DNA of 64,000 bases from Galaxea fascicularis (taxonomy: Eukaryota; Cnidaria; Anthozoa; Scleractinia; Euphylliidae), in the NCBI GenBank assembly GCA_948470475.1, contig OX419336.1, positions 37,196,372-37,260,371 of the forward strand, in the 5' to 3' direction. The translations under genes and the position numbers were made by a program. Shown here piece by piece: positions 36,481 through 49,095 of the stretch; positions within the stretch are counted from its first letter, which is position 1, and every line of letters begins with the position of its first letter. The notes under the pieces were generated by a model. It made no database searches. It worked only from the letters and a program-made list of their open reading frames with translations, and had not been told where the DNA came from.

Positions 36481-37191
36481 ATTTAATCATCATCATTTTT
36501 ATTATTAATTAAAAATACATATTACAGTCGGGCTGGCTCGAGCTCGGCCAAGTTATGGATCAGTTAAGATCAGTCAATACTAAAGCCACTACAACAATGA
36601 AAAGGACCGAGAGAGCAAATGACTTTTTTTATCGTTCAGGTCTTCGTGATTCCAATCATTGTAATACTTATTGTGTGTAAACAGAAAACGTCGCTATTTC
36701 TAGAAAAATTCCGACCCGAAATAGACAAAAAGTTTATTTACTAGCCGACGGCCTGCAAAAAGGGTGCAACCTTAATTTTTCACTTGAATTTGAAACAATC
36801 TGTGCGCTTGGATCATGGATCAGTTGCGTTGTCATATGAAATACGTCACTCGATGTAAGAACTCGTGTAAGACTTATCTGAAACAGTTAGGACTGGAGTC
36901 GCAGAGTGGAACATTCTTGTGCTTCCTGTTCTTCAATCACGCGCCTTTCATAACTTCTTATCTTCACCTAAAAAGATAGAAAAGCGATTCGTCAAGTAAG
37001 CACAATAAAAATCATATGTAGCAGAGTGACTGCATTTGAGTGATAGAAATAAATTTGACGCCATATGGGTGAAGTCACGATAACAACATATTGTTATATA
37101 GCTGGCGTTTTTTTCGCTACAGCGGGCCCATTTATTGGCTAGTTCATTGTCACATGACATCTAATAATGAAACTGTTTACTGCCAAATGCC
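36481..37191. other. No gene seen
   Basis: AT-rich sequence downstream of the LINE remnant. No ORF, tRNA or inverted repeat is supported. Confidence 0.35.
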
Positions 37192-37376
37192 ATAGACCAC
37201 TTTCATAATGGCCGCGGATGATAGTATTCTTTTGTATCTATGTTAATTAGACTTACTGGCCTCATTTTAGCGCAAACATTCTTTTGTATTTTGCACATAG
37301 CAGCGAGGTTAGAAAGGCTTATCAGCATTAAAACAAAAGAATATTTTATTTGGCCGCCATTATGAAAGAGGTCTAT
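37192..37376. mobile_element. 185-bp MITE
   Basis: The inverted ends are ATAGACC.CTTTCATAATGGC and the inverse of GCCATTATGAAAGAGGTCTAT, about 24 bp with one or two mismatches. The AT-rich centre is noncoding. Confidence 0.68.
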
Positions 37377-38151
37377 GAGCGGGCAACATGTTTTGTTTTC
37401 CACCGGTTTGATCCATTTGTTTTGCTATAAAACAAATCACTTATGAATGGTCCCATGGGGAACAGTGAGTTTTGTTTCCCTCGAATCTCAATGTTTCCAG
37501 ATTCTCGGGAAACAAATTCACTGTGCCCCTCAGGACTAGTCATTAAGTGTTAAATGTTGCGGGCCGGGGTTACCGTTCATGCATCGTCACTGTATCGTTC
37601 AAAGAAACAAGTGAAGACAAAGCCAGCCAGGCCGTACCTTCTGAAACCAGTGATGTTTACCGAACGCCTTTGGAGGCGCCTGTCATTGTGAAACTTTTCA
37701 TCCAGCGTTTACGAAATCCAACGGGATGTACACTCGAGTCTTGATGCTTCTTGCCCGCGCCGCTTAATATAATCTAAATAAACTGCCGACATACATTGCT
37801 TTTATATGCCTAACATACAAGTCCCTTATGTGATCTGATCCTAGCTAGGAGAACATCAACCAGCAAGGCAGACCGCATAAGATCATTTATTCCCGAGGTG
37901 AATAAATTTTCTTTAAGCACTAGCGTTCATTTGATGTTGCAACGTAACTTGGAAACAAACTCATACTTAATTAAAAAAAATAACTGAGTGAGAACTAACC
38001 TGCAGAGTTTCAGTCTGATCTTTGCAGTTCAGCAAGAAGAAACCACGCCAAGATTTTCAAAATGAGCTTTCACAGTACGTGACGACAACTGCAAGAACTT
38101 ATGGCTCTGCCGTATGTATCACCTCTTTTTATACTGTATTAAAAAAATTAC
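37377..38151. other. No gene seen
   Basis: Mixed sequence before the foldback element at 38,152. The short open frames (for example 37,547-37,744) show no family features. Confidence 0.35.
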
Positions 38152-39152
38152 AACGTACTGTACGATGGAAAAATATTTGGTCTGCCAGAGAACTCTACGC
38201 AATTAACACCTAACTCTTGTCAGAATTGTCCATGCGGCTTTCGGAATTTTTTGGCAGTTGAGTGTTATTTATTTCACAGTGCAGTGAGAAAGGCGCCCTT
38301 GATCTTGACACAGGCTAATTACGCATGCATTATTTCCGTGCGTGCAATTAGTATTGCATTTGACGAATTTTCTTAGTTTTCTCTGCAAAGCAAATGACAA
38401 AACACAAGCGTTCAGAATTTGATGACAGAATTGGAATTGCGCACCGAGTTTGTACGTCACAATTTAGTACACAAAACCGAATTTGAAGCTCGCATACAAA
38501 ATGACAATGGAATTTAAAGATTAATTTTGAAGGGAATTACATGCCATAGAAAACAGAGTTATCAGTATTTGCTTTGTTGAAAACGAGAAATTTCCGTTTC
38601 TAGCTTGAGGAAGTAAGACAGTGGTTTTGGAAAACAGGTGAACATTTTCGTCCTTAAATAATTAAAAGTGAATAAGAAAATTTTAAGATTATGACTGACG
38701 TTGACATGATCAGAAAAGGGAGCACGGGGCATTCGGTAAAAACTATCGATCGCACTTACTGACAAGTTGTAATTGGTATAAATCGAGGTCAAGGGTACCC
38801 GTTGGTCCCCACACTGCCTCGTGAAATATAAATACAAACCAAAATGAACATGGGAACGGTTCTGACAAGAGAGCCGCGTTGACGTGTTAATTGCATGCGC
38901 AGTGTTGTTTCGCTGAGAAAACTAAGAAAATTCGTCAAATGCAATACTAATTGCACGCACGGAAAAAATACATGCGTAATTAGCCTGTGTCAAGATCAAG
39001 GGCGCCTTTGGTCTTCTCACTGCATTGTGAAATAAATAACACTCAACCGCCAAAAAATTCCGAAAGCAACATGGACAATTCTGACAAGAGTAAGGTGTTA
39101 ATCGCGTAGAGTTCTCTGGCAAAACAAATATTTTTTCATCGTACAGTACGTT
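38152..39152. mobile_element. 1001-bp inverted-repeat (foldback) locus
   Basis: The left arm 38,152-38,383 and right arm 38,915-39,152 are inverted copies with moderate divergence. The termini are AACGTACTGTACGATGG and its inverse. The spacer contains a third, diverged copy of part of the right arm in direct orientation (38,787-38,870 resembles 38,985-39,090). No target duplication is obvious. The right end abuts the minisatellite remnant. Confidence 0.72.
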
Positions 39153-39202
39153 GGGAGCTAGAGAGTGGTGCCAAGTGTGGCAGCTAGAGAGTGGTGTCAA
39201 GT
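39153..39202. repeat. Two-unit inverted remnant of the 26-bp minisatellite
   Basis: The plus strand reads GGGAG, then CTAGAGAGTGGTGCCAAGTG.. and a second CTAGAGAGTGGTGTCAAGT. This is the reverse complement of the 23.9-27.2 kb unit, with the period of 26 bp kept between copies. Both copies carry the T-type (edge) variant of the large array. Confidence 0.88.
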
Positions 39203-39269
39203 AGCTGCCTCCTACTGATGCACCTGTTTAGCTAAGTCCCCAGCAAGGAGGAATACCTCTCTAGTGATA

Positions 39270-39995
39270 ACTTGAAATAAAATTAATGAGGTGTTATCTT
39301 TCTATGTTGCTGCACCATGTTTCAGGGACCGCGGAGCCGGGGGGGCTGGGGGGCTTCAGCCCCCCCAATAATTTTGGAAAAAAGTTTTTATTACTGTTTT
39401 ACTGCTTCACAGATATGCGATAATTAATGAAGACTTTCGCCAGTGAGCGTTGTGGTTCGCAGTAAATTGATTTCTTCATTTAGGACATTGGTGTTTATTA
39501 GCCTGATAAATAATAAACGAATTCACCGCCGTGTTTGCTATATTGGGATGTACTTTTAGCCATTCTAGAAGCATTTATTTTAAAAATTTTCCGGGGGAGC
39601 ATGCCCCCGGACCCCCCTAGGACGCTTGTGCCTGCGGCGCGCGATAAAAGTGCCTTCGGCATTTTATTTAGCCCCCCCCAATCGCAAAAATGCTGCGCGG
39701 TCCCTGTGTTTATGGAATAGATTACCCATTGATTTGCGTGATACTCAATCATTAGACAATTTTAACCGTAATTTTAAGACTTTTGTATGTAGGTTATTTA
39801 TTGTGATTTTTTTCTATTTATTTATTTATTTTTCTAATTATCACATTTTTACTGGTTGTATTGTGCATTTTCTTCTACTCAGAATAGATTTTAGATTATA
39901 GCTGAATGGAAAGCGCTACTGATCATTCCGTATGTAAAAAGCGCTATACAAGTTCTTGAAATATTATATTATTATATTATTATTTTACTAAGTAG
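39270..39995 (+). mobile_element. LINE (CR1/L2-like) 3' end, interrupted by a MITE
   Basis: The frame SFYVAAPCL (39,288-39,322) continues after the MITE as WNRLPIDLRDTQSLDNF and FKTFVCRLF, the typical C-terminal tail of a CR1/L2 ORF2. A 3' UTR follows with AAAGCGCTATACAAG and an ATTATT-rich tail ending near 39,995. It is 5'-truncated. Confidence 0.72.
39323..39706. mobile_element. 384-bp MITE with TGTTT target duplication
   Basis: The ends are CAGGGACCGCGGAGC and the inverse of GCTGCGCGGTCCCTG, with C/G-rich runs inside each. TGTTT flanks it on both sides (39,318-39,322 and 39,707-39,711). Removing the element and one TGTTT restores the LINE reading frame across the site, which confirms the 5-bp duplication. 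Confidence 0.85.
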
Positions 39996-41546
39996 ATTTG
40001 CTGCCAAGTCGACTGGCTGGCGACACTCAGCTTATGTAAAAATATCCGTTTTATAAGGCACTCCTCGTTTACCTTATTTCCTGGCCGTATACCTATACTT
40101 ACAGCCGGAGGCCTTTTTGCATTGCTACAACGAGTTGCAAAAATGCTTGAGACACTGTACGCCATTTGGCCTTCAATGATGTTTCCATGATCTTCCGCAT
40201 TCCCTCCCCCTCCCCCTCCCCCTCCCTTTTCCCCTCCCCCTCCTATCAAAGTTGCTAACAGTGCAACACCGTGAAAGGGGAAGAGGGAGGGGTTGTGTAT
40301 TGTATCTCAGTGATTTGTTAGCAGCAGCATTTTAGAGAAAGAAAAGATGTTTTTGATTGCGAATGTCTCAACAATTTTGCTATTGGTTGTAGCAGATTCG
40401 GAAGTTCAGTTACTTCTCATTGTTGTCTTTTGGGCGTTTTAACACTCATTAAAATGAGTTCTTCTTTTTTCGGAAGGGAACCGGCCGTCTTTTATTATTT
40501 CTTACGCACTCAAACATTCTGGCAGGCGCGCGCATATACGGATGATGCGGTGGACAACAGTTTTTGACCTTAACCCGATTAACGAGTTTTGGAGCGGGGT
40601 TTATTTGAATACTTTGCAATTGTTTTGACGCCATTTCAAGTTGTTGGATTTTCAGGTAAGCCACGTTGAACGTACATCAATTGCTACCTTGAAATATCAA
40701 AATCGTAACATCTGTAAAACTTGATCATGATAGTTTGGGCAGCTAAGTAAAACGTTAATTTAGATGCCAATGTGCAGAGTTTTCGATCGGTCGCGTTGTA
40801 TTACCTGGTATCACACGCGTCCTATCGTTCCAAAGAATTAAAATTATTTCGCCCATTTCGAATCTCAGACACATATGTTGGGCTCTCGTAAGTCATGTGA
40901 AGAGATAAATCGTTTATAAACCTCTATTGATGTTTCTGAGATTTCGAAATTACGGGCTACGTGTCACGTTTACATTGTTATTGTTGAGTTGCCCATATCT
41001 TTTCCGCTGGCACCCAGAAATTAAACTATCGAATAAACTATCTGCACGTATACAAAAGACGACACGAAATCGTTTATATTAATCAGTTGACTTATGTTAT
41101 TGTAAGGGAAAATGTATGGTCGCAGTATTAAATAACGGTCGGCGGCGTAGGCTACATCAGTGCGACAAATCAGTTGAATTTGCATTTGTAGTTCGTTTTG
41201 CATGCACACTCGTACATCTGACGTTTGTGTGATGTCACCCGTGACATTCTGACGCATGTTCTCCCTTGCGTGCAAAAAAGACCAATAATTTTTCAATTTT
41301 CACGCTGAATGAATTCGAAATGCACTTTTACGCGCGAAGGTATAGTTCTAATTAAGGTATGAAATCTACTAGAAACAGAAAACCTGCGAAAAGTTTGAAT
41401 TGAAGCCGAAGTATCGCAACGAGGTAGTCATATTCTTCAACCTGTCAAACCAGTTGTTTATTTTGTTTTCTATTTTAATCAAGTTGACTTTGTCAGGCTC
41501 CAGTGTTTTCCAGTCTCCGGCGCACAATTTACAGCTCGTCCAAACG
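39996..41546. other. Upstream region of the first SLC6 gene
   Basis: It contains a C/T-only tract at about 40,201-40,250 (CCCCTCC repeats). No gene is supported. The 5' UTR and promoter of the SLC6 gene should lie here. A possible splice acceptor (TTTGTCAG near 41,497) would put a 5' UTR intron upstream of the start codon. Confidence 0.4.
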
Positions 41547-42429
41547 ATGTCGAGAGGCGAAAACGACGACCAGGTATCTCTGGGTCTAGTGAAGGCAGAC
41601 AAAGATGAAGGGAGGATAAATCTTGAATACAATTACAACTCAGAAGAGGACCCTTCGGCCGATGTCCAAGTTACACACAGAGGGGATCAAGATTGGAACT
41701 CCAAAGGAGAGTACATTTTCGCAACGTTGGGATTTTCTGTTGGCTTTGGAAATTTATGGAGATTTCCCTATTTGTGCCAGAAGAATGGAGGGGGTAAGCT
41801 ATGACTGAACACAGGCAGCCCAAGCTCTATATGCGAAACAACGCAATGAACGTCACCTTTGCACAGCTGCGTGTGGAGGTGTTGTGTTACAACGATTTGA
41901 ATAATAAACACTTGTATGGGAAACCGACGGATTTAATTTAAACGGCAGAAATTAAGACGCAGCTACGTGAAGGACGGTTGTCCAATACACCCGCACTTTA
42001 ACGGTCCGTGTAAGCGATGTTTCGGTCCGTACGGATCGTACGGAGCGTAAACTTGGCAGTCGGTCCGTATAGAGTGGTATACGGTCCATGAACTACATCT
42101 CATTAGTGGGACTTGGAGTATTTTCATGGCGACTGTTTGGTCTGGGTGGTCAAACGGTTTGTCGATCCGTACAGATCGTACGGAGCGTGAACGTGGCAGT
42201 TGGTCCGTGATGCACGCTCGATCCGTATGAGTTCAGCATACGGACCGTAAGCAAGGTTGTCGATTCGTACTGACCGTACGATCCGTCAACTGCAACTGAC
42301 GGTTCGCATCAGTGCGACAGTTGTATTGGACATGAGTGAATTAAGCGAGCTCGTAACGATTTTCAGTACTTTCTAGCACTTATACGTTCGTGGACCAATC
42401 CTATCAGTTTTTATGACAAGGCACATGAT

Positions 42430-42492
<63 letters not shown>

Positions 42493-45400
42493 TTTATTCA
42501 TTCCAGGAGTCGTTTAAATTAAGCCTAAAGTACATGGCATACAGTCCGTGAATTACATCTCATTAGTGTTTACCGCAGGAGTGTTATTGATACACGCATT
42601 ATTTTCGCTTTGAACTCGGAAAAAATCTTTCCCATTTAGTGAGGTTTTAAAATCATTTAAATTGGATCCCTGACTGATCTCTCTATATAAATCGTACCAA
42701 GTGAATGCCGAATCATTGGTAACCAAGTCTTGGTTATTTTCTTGAAATGACTCGTCTTCGATGAAGTGTTAATTATGGTATATTTGACATTCTTAGGGGC
42801 ATTCCTCATTCCGTATTTCCTTAGCCTGGTCTTGCTTGGCATACCGTTGTTCTTCCTGGAACTTGCTATCGGACAACGCATTCGGAAGGGTCACATCAGC
42901 GTTTGGAGGACAATTCATCCCTACTTGGGAGGGGTTGGGCTCGCTTCGACAGTAGTGTGCCTTCTTGTCTGCATGTACTACAACATGATCGTTGGCTGGT
43001 GTTTTTTCTATCTATTTGGATCATTTCAAGACCCTTTGCCATACACTTCGTGTCCTCTGGGACCTAACTGTACCGAAAATGAGGGCTGCAAACTGGCGGG
43101 TCGAACACAGCATTTCTGGTACACTAAGGCAATTGGCGCATCTGAATCCATTAACGACATGGGTGATTTCCAGTGGCACCTTTGTCTCGTTTTAATAGTG
43201 GCATGGATTGTCATTTTTTTGTTTGTCAGTCGGGGAGTACAGTCGGCTGGAAAGGTATGGCTGCTTACTTTGTCCATTTAATCTTACAAAGAGCCTTACT
43301 GCCGGCTCAACCGAGAAGGAATCTTTGTCCGTACTCCAATAGTTAGTTTCAGGTTACAGCAAAAGGATTATATTTTGCGTCGTTTTGTTGCTCTAGAAAA
43401 CGGGCAACTGAAAATTTCCTTCCTTGTTGACACTGTGGACGACTTATCATGAAAATATTTTTCCATCCACCCTTTGGGTGTGTTTACGGCAGATCACCTC
43501 TGGCGTTTTGGGTAAGGTACTAGACCTGACGCATATTCCAGTCCGGAGGGCCTAGAGCACGTATAGTTTGTGTGAAACCAGACTGAAAACGTGTATTTGC
43601 AGAGAAAGTCTCTGATTGCGGGATGGAATGTAAACTTTGAGCGAGGAGATAATCTTAAAACTGAGCTGTTAAATACTATAGCCATTGCCATCAAATGAAA
43701 ACCTTTCTTTCCTGTTGCCAATTTATACGGTTTAAGAGGTGTCTCTTTTTTCTTTTTGTAGACGGTCTATGTGACAGCCTTGTTACCATACGTTATTCTA
43801 GCCGTTTTCTTTGGAAGAGCTGTTGCACTTGAAGGATCCACAGATGGAATTATACACATGTTTAAACCCGAGGTAATCAGTCCATAGCATGTTTAGGTAC
43901 ATTTCGCTTGTCGAAATACGGATAATATGTAACTGCCGTTGATCATATCAGTCGTAACAAAGTGGTCCAGCTGTTGGTGTTGTACTGATTACGACAGCGA
44001 TGATCTCCACATAATTAGCCATACAGACCACTACGCAACCTCGTTCCAGAGTCTCTCTTCTTCTCGGGACTGGAGACCCTGGGAACAAGGTTGACCACAA
44101 CGTAGGGGACTCCTCCTTTCTTCTCTTTTTGCTTGCCTTCATTTCTAATATGACTGATATCACTCAAAGGAAAAGGAATACTCAAAATACACGGTAGTCA
44201 GGTTTTTCTGCGCGCTCCACCAAGAGTATTCCGTTTTCAGAATATGGGAATAAGCAGATTAAAATTTTAAACACGAGTCGAAAGTCAACGGTTGCTTCAT
44301 AGCCCATCAGCCCGGTTCTGAGCTGATGATTTACTGTTATGTCCAGTTCTCTAGACTTACGAACGGTGTCGTGTGGTTGGAAGCCGCTACCCAAGTGTTT
44401 TTCTCGGTTGGTGTTGGGTTTGGGACACTCATAGCGATGTCAAGCTACAATCCTATACATAACAACTGCAGGCGGGACGCTATCTTGATATCTTTGGCCG
44501 ACAGCTTCACTTCAGTCTTTGCATCCGTGGTAGTGTTCTCGGTGCTGGGATTTAAGGTTTGATGTGTTTCATTGTATTGCGGCGCTTAGTTAACGATCAG
44601 TTAATAAGTGAGGTTTACAATTGCGTTTTGTGAAACCAAAACAATTAATATAAGGGAATGGCTGCAGTCAATCACAAAAGATGCACACACTTGGACGAAT
44701 CAACCAGTCGTCGAGGCAAATACATGCGACTGGTGCGAAGCGCGGGAAAATACGTGCGCATAACAGACAAATTTTAATTTTGGGTTTGCTTCTCACTACA
44801 GTTTAGTAAAAGAGCCTGTGACATAAAAGAGAATGGAAAAAGAGAAAACCAAAATAAACAGGAATTAGTACAACAGTCGATTGATAACCAGCGCTCTATC
44901 AACAAATGTTTGCTACTGAGTCTAGCTGAGTGAGTTTTAGACGCCTCAAAAGGACCTTTCCATTGTGCTAAATGTTAAACATTACCACATCAGGAGATGG
45001 TGTTGCCAGTCTAGGAATTAAGAGATCGCTTGTTCAAGATTTTCCTTCCGGCCACTCAAATCTCTCTGACGGTAGTCCAGTGTTTAAGTCAGTCCTTGGC
45101 TGCGCGTTTGATTAAGATCAGTACCCAATTGGTCTGACCATTCCACCATTTCGGAGATTAAAAAGTGCATATGTTCCATTTGTTCTGTTCCTTTATGTTG
45201 CTTGTTTGTTGCTAACGCTGCCTCAAGATCAGGTACTCTCACAAAAAAGCCGTTTGCCGCTCTCTGAGTAGCAACCTAAGAAAAAACAATGCTACAGTAA
45301 GCTAAACCTATGATTGTCTTCCAAATGCCAGTTTTACTGATCCTATATCGCAGGCGCACAGCTCGTATGATGACTGTTTGGCCACGTATAGCGGAGTGAA

Positions 45401-48400
45401 CAACACCAATCTTCCCTCTGGAAAGACAATCGAACAACAATGCCACAACCTGACTTACTGGTTATCCAAGGTAACGTAACACTTTTTAATTAGTCCGTTT
45501 TGAAACTTTTAATGTGATGCAAGCAGAATTGTGTGATACTCCAGAGGAAAAATTAGGTGATAGTATATTTGGGAGTCATTGCTACCACCAGAAATGTGTT
45601 GGCACGGAAAAAGGAGGAGCATTTAACACTTAGACACCTTTTCATGCACCAGCTGAAAATTTGCTTCCTTTTTTAGACCTTTCAAGGCCCCGGTCTGACC
45701 TTCATTGCCTTCACGGAAGCGATTCTCAGGTTACCTGTGTCCCCACTGTGGTCTGTACTATTCTTCTGCATGCTGCTCTCTCTCGGTATTGGAAGTATGT
45801 TTGGTATGCTTGAGGGCGTGCTAAACCCGTTGCACAATCAGATGTTGATACCAATACGGAAAGAAGTATTAACAGGTAGGTTGGTCTTTGATTCCTATGA
45901 ATTATAGGAGGCGTACGAATGCCCGCGAATACAACTGAGCATTTGCTTCCCGCTCTGGATAATCGTATTGTGTCTGTAACAAACGTCCACCTAATGGTAT
46001 AGATCGTTTTCGCATGGCGTCACGGTGGCCATGTTGGTGCACAAGGCTAACCCTCTGGGATTGAACTCTATTTTTATGCAAATACTTTCTTTTGTTTCAT
46101 TAAACCAATATGGCCGCTGGTCGCGTGACTGAAAACGATCTATAGCGGGTGAGGATGGTAAAGTCAAGCCGAGACTTTCGATCAGAAGATTGAATTGTTG
46201 GGTCGGTTGTTCGAGCTGGTTTGTATTGCGCTCTTAGTTCTTTCGACAAAAGCTTCAACTCTAGCTTGTTTTTACCTCTTCGCCAACACTCAGGTGACCC
46301 AGATGACTTTAAAGAATGTGAAAATGTAGAATAAAACTTCGAGAAAATGATTGTGGTAAGGCATGATATTATAGTGGCTGTAGCAACGGACAGTTAACTG
46401 AGGAAACGTCTCAGTGCGGTCATATGGACAGCTGTTGGTTCCATACTCATACTGGAAAGGGTGAAAAATTGAAAGCCTGACTAGTTTTGTTTATAATTAG
46501 ACAAAACCAATGGCCATCATGCCTTCAGATGTTCGGACAGTGTCAATATTGGAAAAAATATTTTTAGAGATTCATTCATTGTGGAATGAAGGATACCACT
46601 CAACGCTTAACAGTCTCTCTCTTATTTTTCTCAGCTCTGACGTGTATTGTGTGCATGGCCGTGGGTCTGCTCTTCTGTCAGACTTCCGGAGAATACTGGC
46701 TACAGATGTTTGATAGCTTTACAGCAACTCTTCCGCTTTTGTGTATCTGCTTTTTTGAGCTTGTTGGAGTTTCGTGGATTTACGGCGCTAACAGGTGAGA
46801 TACTAAATATATAACAGTGTTTTTTCAGTCACTCAGGTCCTCCAAACGTGTTTAATTAAGACATAAAGAGACCACATAACTCTGGGTTTTCCCCGGTACT
46901 AGTGACCTCGCCTACGCCTTCACGCATAGCAATCAACAAAACTTCGAATCAGTAGGGAATCAGTTGCTTTACTGTTTTCATTAAACATGGCTTGAGCGTC
47001 CGTCTTTTTGGTTTGGGACTTAACAAAACTTCTGAGGAAAGTTCCTGTAACTAGCTGCAGCTGGTGGTCACGTCCTAGTTTCAATCTGAAATCCCAGGCA
47101 CAACTGCTATCCTTTATGTGCCGACTCTTACTCGATGTCTGTGTATATGTGTGATGTGAGTGTGTTCTTAAGGCGGCAATGTTCTCTTCTGCAATTTCTT
47201 CAATGAGGCTCATTAGTCGTGGGGCAGTTCCCGCTTCCCCTTTTTCAATAGGGAGCTTTAACAAATACGACGGCAACGGCCACGAGAACGCCACAAGACA
47301 ATAGGTTTTATGAGCAAAACCAACCTCGCCTCTGCAAGTGCGTTTTACATTTTGGGACATTTCTTTTTCGTACTTGACCAAATTGTAGGCTTTCTCGAGA
47401 ACGTCAACGCATGATAGTAAATTTTACTTTCTTGTTTCTTAATTTAACTCCATTCATAGTAATGTAGCCCCTTGGCCCCCTCCTCCTGCGCCATTCCTGG
47501 TTTGACCAGTCGCCCAAGTGCCTATGACCCTCACGGTAGATGCTCCTCATTCATTTACCTGTCAATTACCTATCAGGTTTGAAGATGACATAGAATACAT
47601 GATCAAAGTACGACCAGGATGGTACTGGAAACTAACATGGAGATTTGTATCTCCGACTATTGTCTTGGCGATCTTCATCACAAGTCTGGTCAACATGGGA
47701 ATGAATCCGATGAAGTACTCAGTGTGGAAATCAAACGAGGTAACGAGTCATGATGGCGCGAAGACATCCCCACTAGTCGTTTGTTCAGTAAGGTGTGGCG
47801 TTCGACTTTGACCCCTCGGAAACACTCCTAGATCTCTACGGTATTAACAATCAGACTGTTCCTCAGAAATGGAGATTTGGAGTTAGGAGCTCTGGACTAT
47901 AACTTTACGCTTCCTCTTGCCAAATGGCCACGTCACCTCCCTCTCCCCTCCCTCCCTCCATGCTTTCCAGTCTGTTTCTATCCTAAACGTCCTTCCTCAT
48001 CTACCCCCCTCCCTCTCGTCCGTAATCCCTTCCTCCACCTTTCTCCTTTAGCGTTCCCTCCTCCACCTTCCCTCCCACCCTGCGTTCTTCCTCCCTCTAC
48101 CCCTCAGTCACCAGATCGTCCGTTCTAGGGTAAAATTTTGCACTTGTGTTTCCTATAATAAAGCATCGCTTTTTGAGATGTTGATTAACATTGTACTGTA
48201 AACGTGTTTGGGTGCTAGTTGATTGAACATCAAACTGCGTAACAATCTAATTGATGATCTTTAATTCTCTATGTATTAGTTCATTTTTTTTTTGTGGTGT
48301 CTTCATTTAGTTATGATATCACTGCTTTTTCTTTTCAGGCTAAAGTTGAAAAGGTTGAGTACCCAACCTGGTGTTATTCCATAATTGTCATCCTCATCTG

Positions 48401-48515
48401 CGTCTCTTGTCTCTGTATTCCAGCGGTATTCTTTTTTCGGCTAGTCCAGCGGACGCTTGGAAAGAGAAAAGGAAGCTCGGAGGTAGTGGACAACATCCAC
48501 CTACGTAAAATTTGA
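41547..48515 (+). CDS. SLC6 Na+/Cl- coupled amino acid transporter (B0AT-like), 9 exons, copy 1
   Basis: A plasma-membrane symporter importing an amino acid with Na+. Exons: 41547-41793, 42797-43254, 43762-43872, 44347-44556, 45354-45470, 45677-45875, 46635-46794, 47577-47739 and 48339-48515. All have GT-AG borders and consistent phases, totalling 1842 nt (613 aa). TM1 carries [12 protein letters not shown] (residues 66-77) with Gly where monoamine carriers have Asp, so the substrate is an amino acid. TM6 reads [13 protein letters not shown], and EL2 has an N-glycosylation site (NCT) and cysteines. TM8 ([25 protein letters not shown]) and the C-terminal [25 protein letters not shown] match the SLC6A18/19/20 (B0AT/SIT1) branch better than GABA or glycine carriers. 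The ATG at 41,547 was chosen by comparison with copy 2, whose first exon is the same length. AATAAA is at 49,078-49,083. Confidence 0.9.
41980..42331. mobile_element. MITE in SLC6 copy 1 intron 1
   Basis: The ends GTCCAATACA and its inverse TGTATTGGAC bracket 352 bp. Inside, a GATCGTACGGAGCGT-containing block is repeated directly about 150 bp apart (near 42,026 and 42,174), and further GTACG-type palindromes occur. Noncoding. Confidence 0.55.
42431..42492. repeat. (TCAA)n microsatellite
   Basis: About 15 uninterrupted tetranucleotide units in intron 1 of SLC6 copy 1. Confidence 0.95.
45998..46144. mobile_element. 147-bp MITE in SLC6 copy 1 intron 6
   Basis: TATAGATCGTTTTC and its inverse GAAAACGATCTATA form the ends, with GTCAC/GTGAC just inside. 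Noncoding, AT-rich centre. Confidence 0.7.
47935..48118. repeat. Polypyrimidine tract in SLC6 copy 1 last intron
   Basis: About 180 bp made almost only of C and T (CCTCCCTCC-type runs). Such tracts can form triplex (H-DNA) structures; no function is claimed. Confidence 0.75.
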
Positions 48516-48829
48516 AACCATTAAAGAATTCAACGAAACCGCATTGAAATTGAGGGAGAGTACCACGAAATAAGGAAATCAAAACTTAACGGCTGAAATC
48601 AGAAAGTATTTAACTGAAGACGGAACAATGGATTAATTGTTCATTCCTTTATTGCGTCCAAACTGGATAATTGTCCCTCTTTGCCTTTCGAGCTTCCGGT
48701 GAGTCAAATTTGTAAACTGCAATCCGTGTAAAACGCTCAACTGCTGACCGTATGGTTACACTCAGCGCCAGATGAGACCACATTTTTACCTGCCCAGTTT
48801 TTGGCAAGGCGTGACGAAGTAAGTTTACT

Positions 48830-49095
48830 TCAAAGCAAAGCTCTAAATGGGTTTGCTCCAAGTTACATTGGTAATCTGCTAATTTATTGTACTCCTGAGT
48901 TCGGTCTGTAAATTTGTATTCCTAAACATATAATAGTGATCGATGCCGGTTGCTTAAGTTTAGTTTGAAAACTACTTTCGAAGAAACGATACTGTGTAGC
49001 AATCCGTTTAGTTATTAGCTGTCTATTTTTGTCTACATTCATAGTAAATTGGTTGTAAAAGCCCTGTCCGGGAGACCAATAAATTTATTGTGTTG
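48830..49095 (+). mobile_element. LINE 3' remnant downstream of SLC6 copy 1
   Basis: The short frame ALNGFAPSYIGNLL resembles the conserved LNGLAPSYI segment near the C-terminus of CR1-type LINE proteins. A decayed 3' tail then ends in GGGAGACCAATAAA. It may supply the polyadenylation signal of the SLC6 transcript. Confidence 0.45.

Noticed and set aside
41400..41546. Longer N-terminus for SLC6 copy 1
   Set aside because: The extension is hydrophobic and has no match in copy 2. A likely splice acceptor near 41,497 and the equal exon 1 lengths favour the ATG at 41,547.
46920..47381. 153-residue minus-strand open frame in an SLC6 intron
   Set aside because: Lies inside repeat-like sequence, composition is unlike its neighbours, and there are no domains. 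Treated as chance frame in a repeat.
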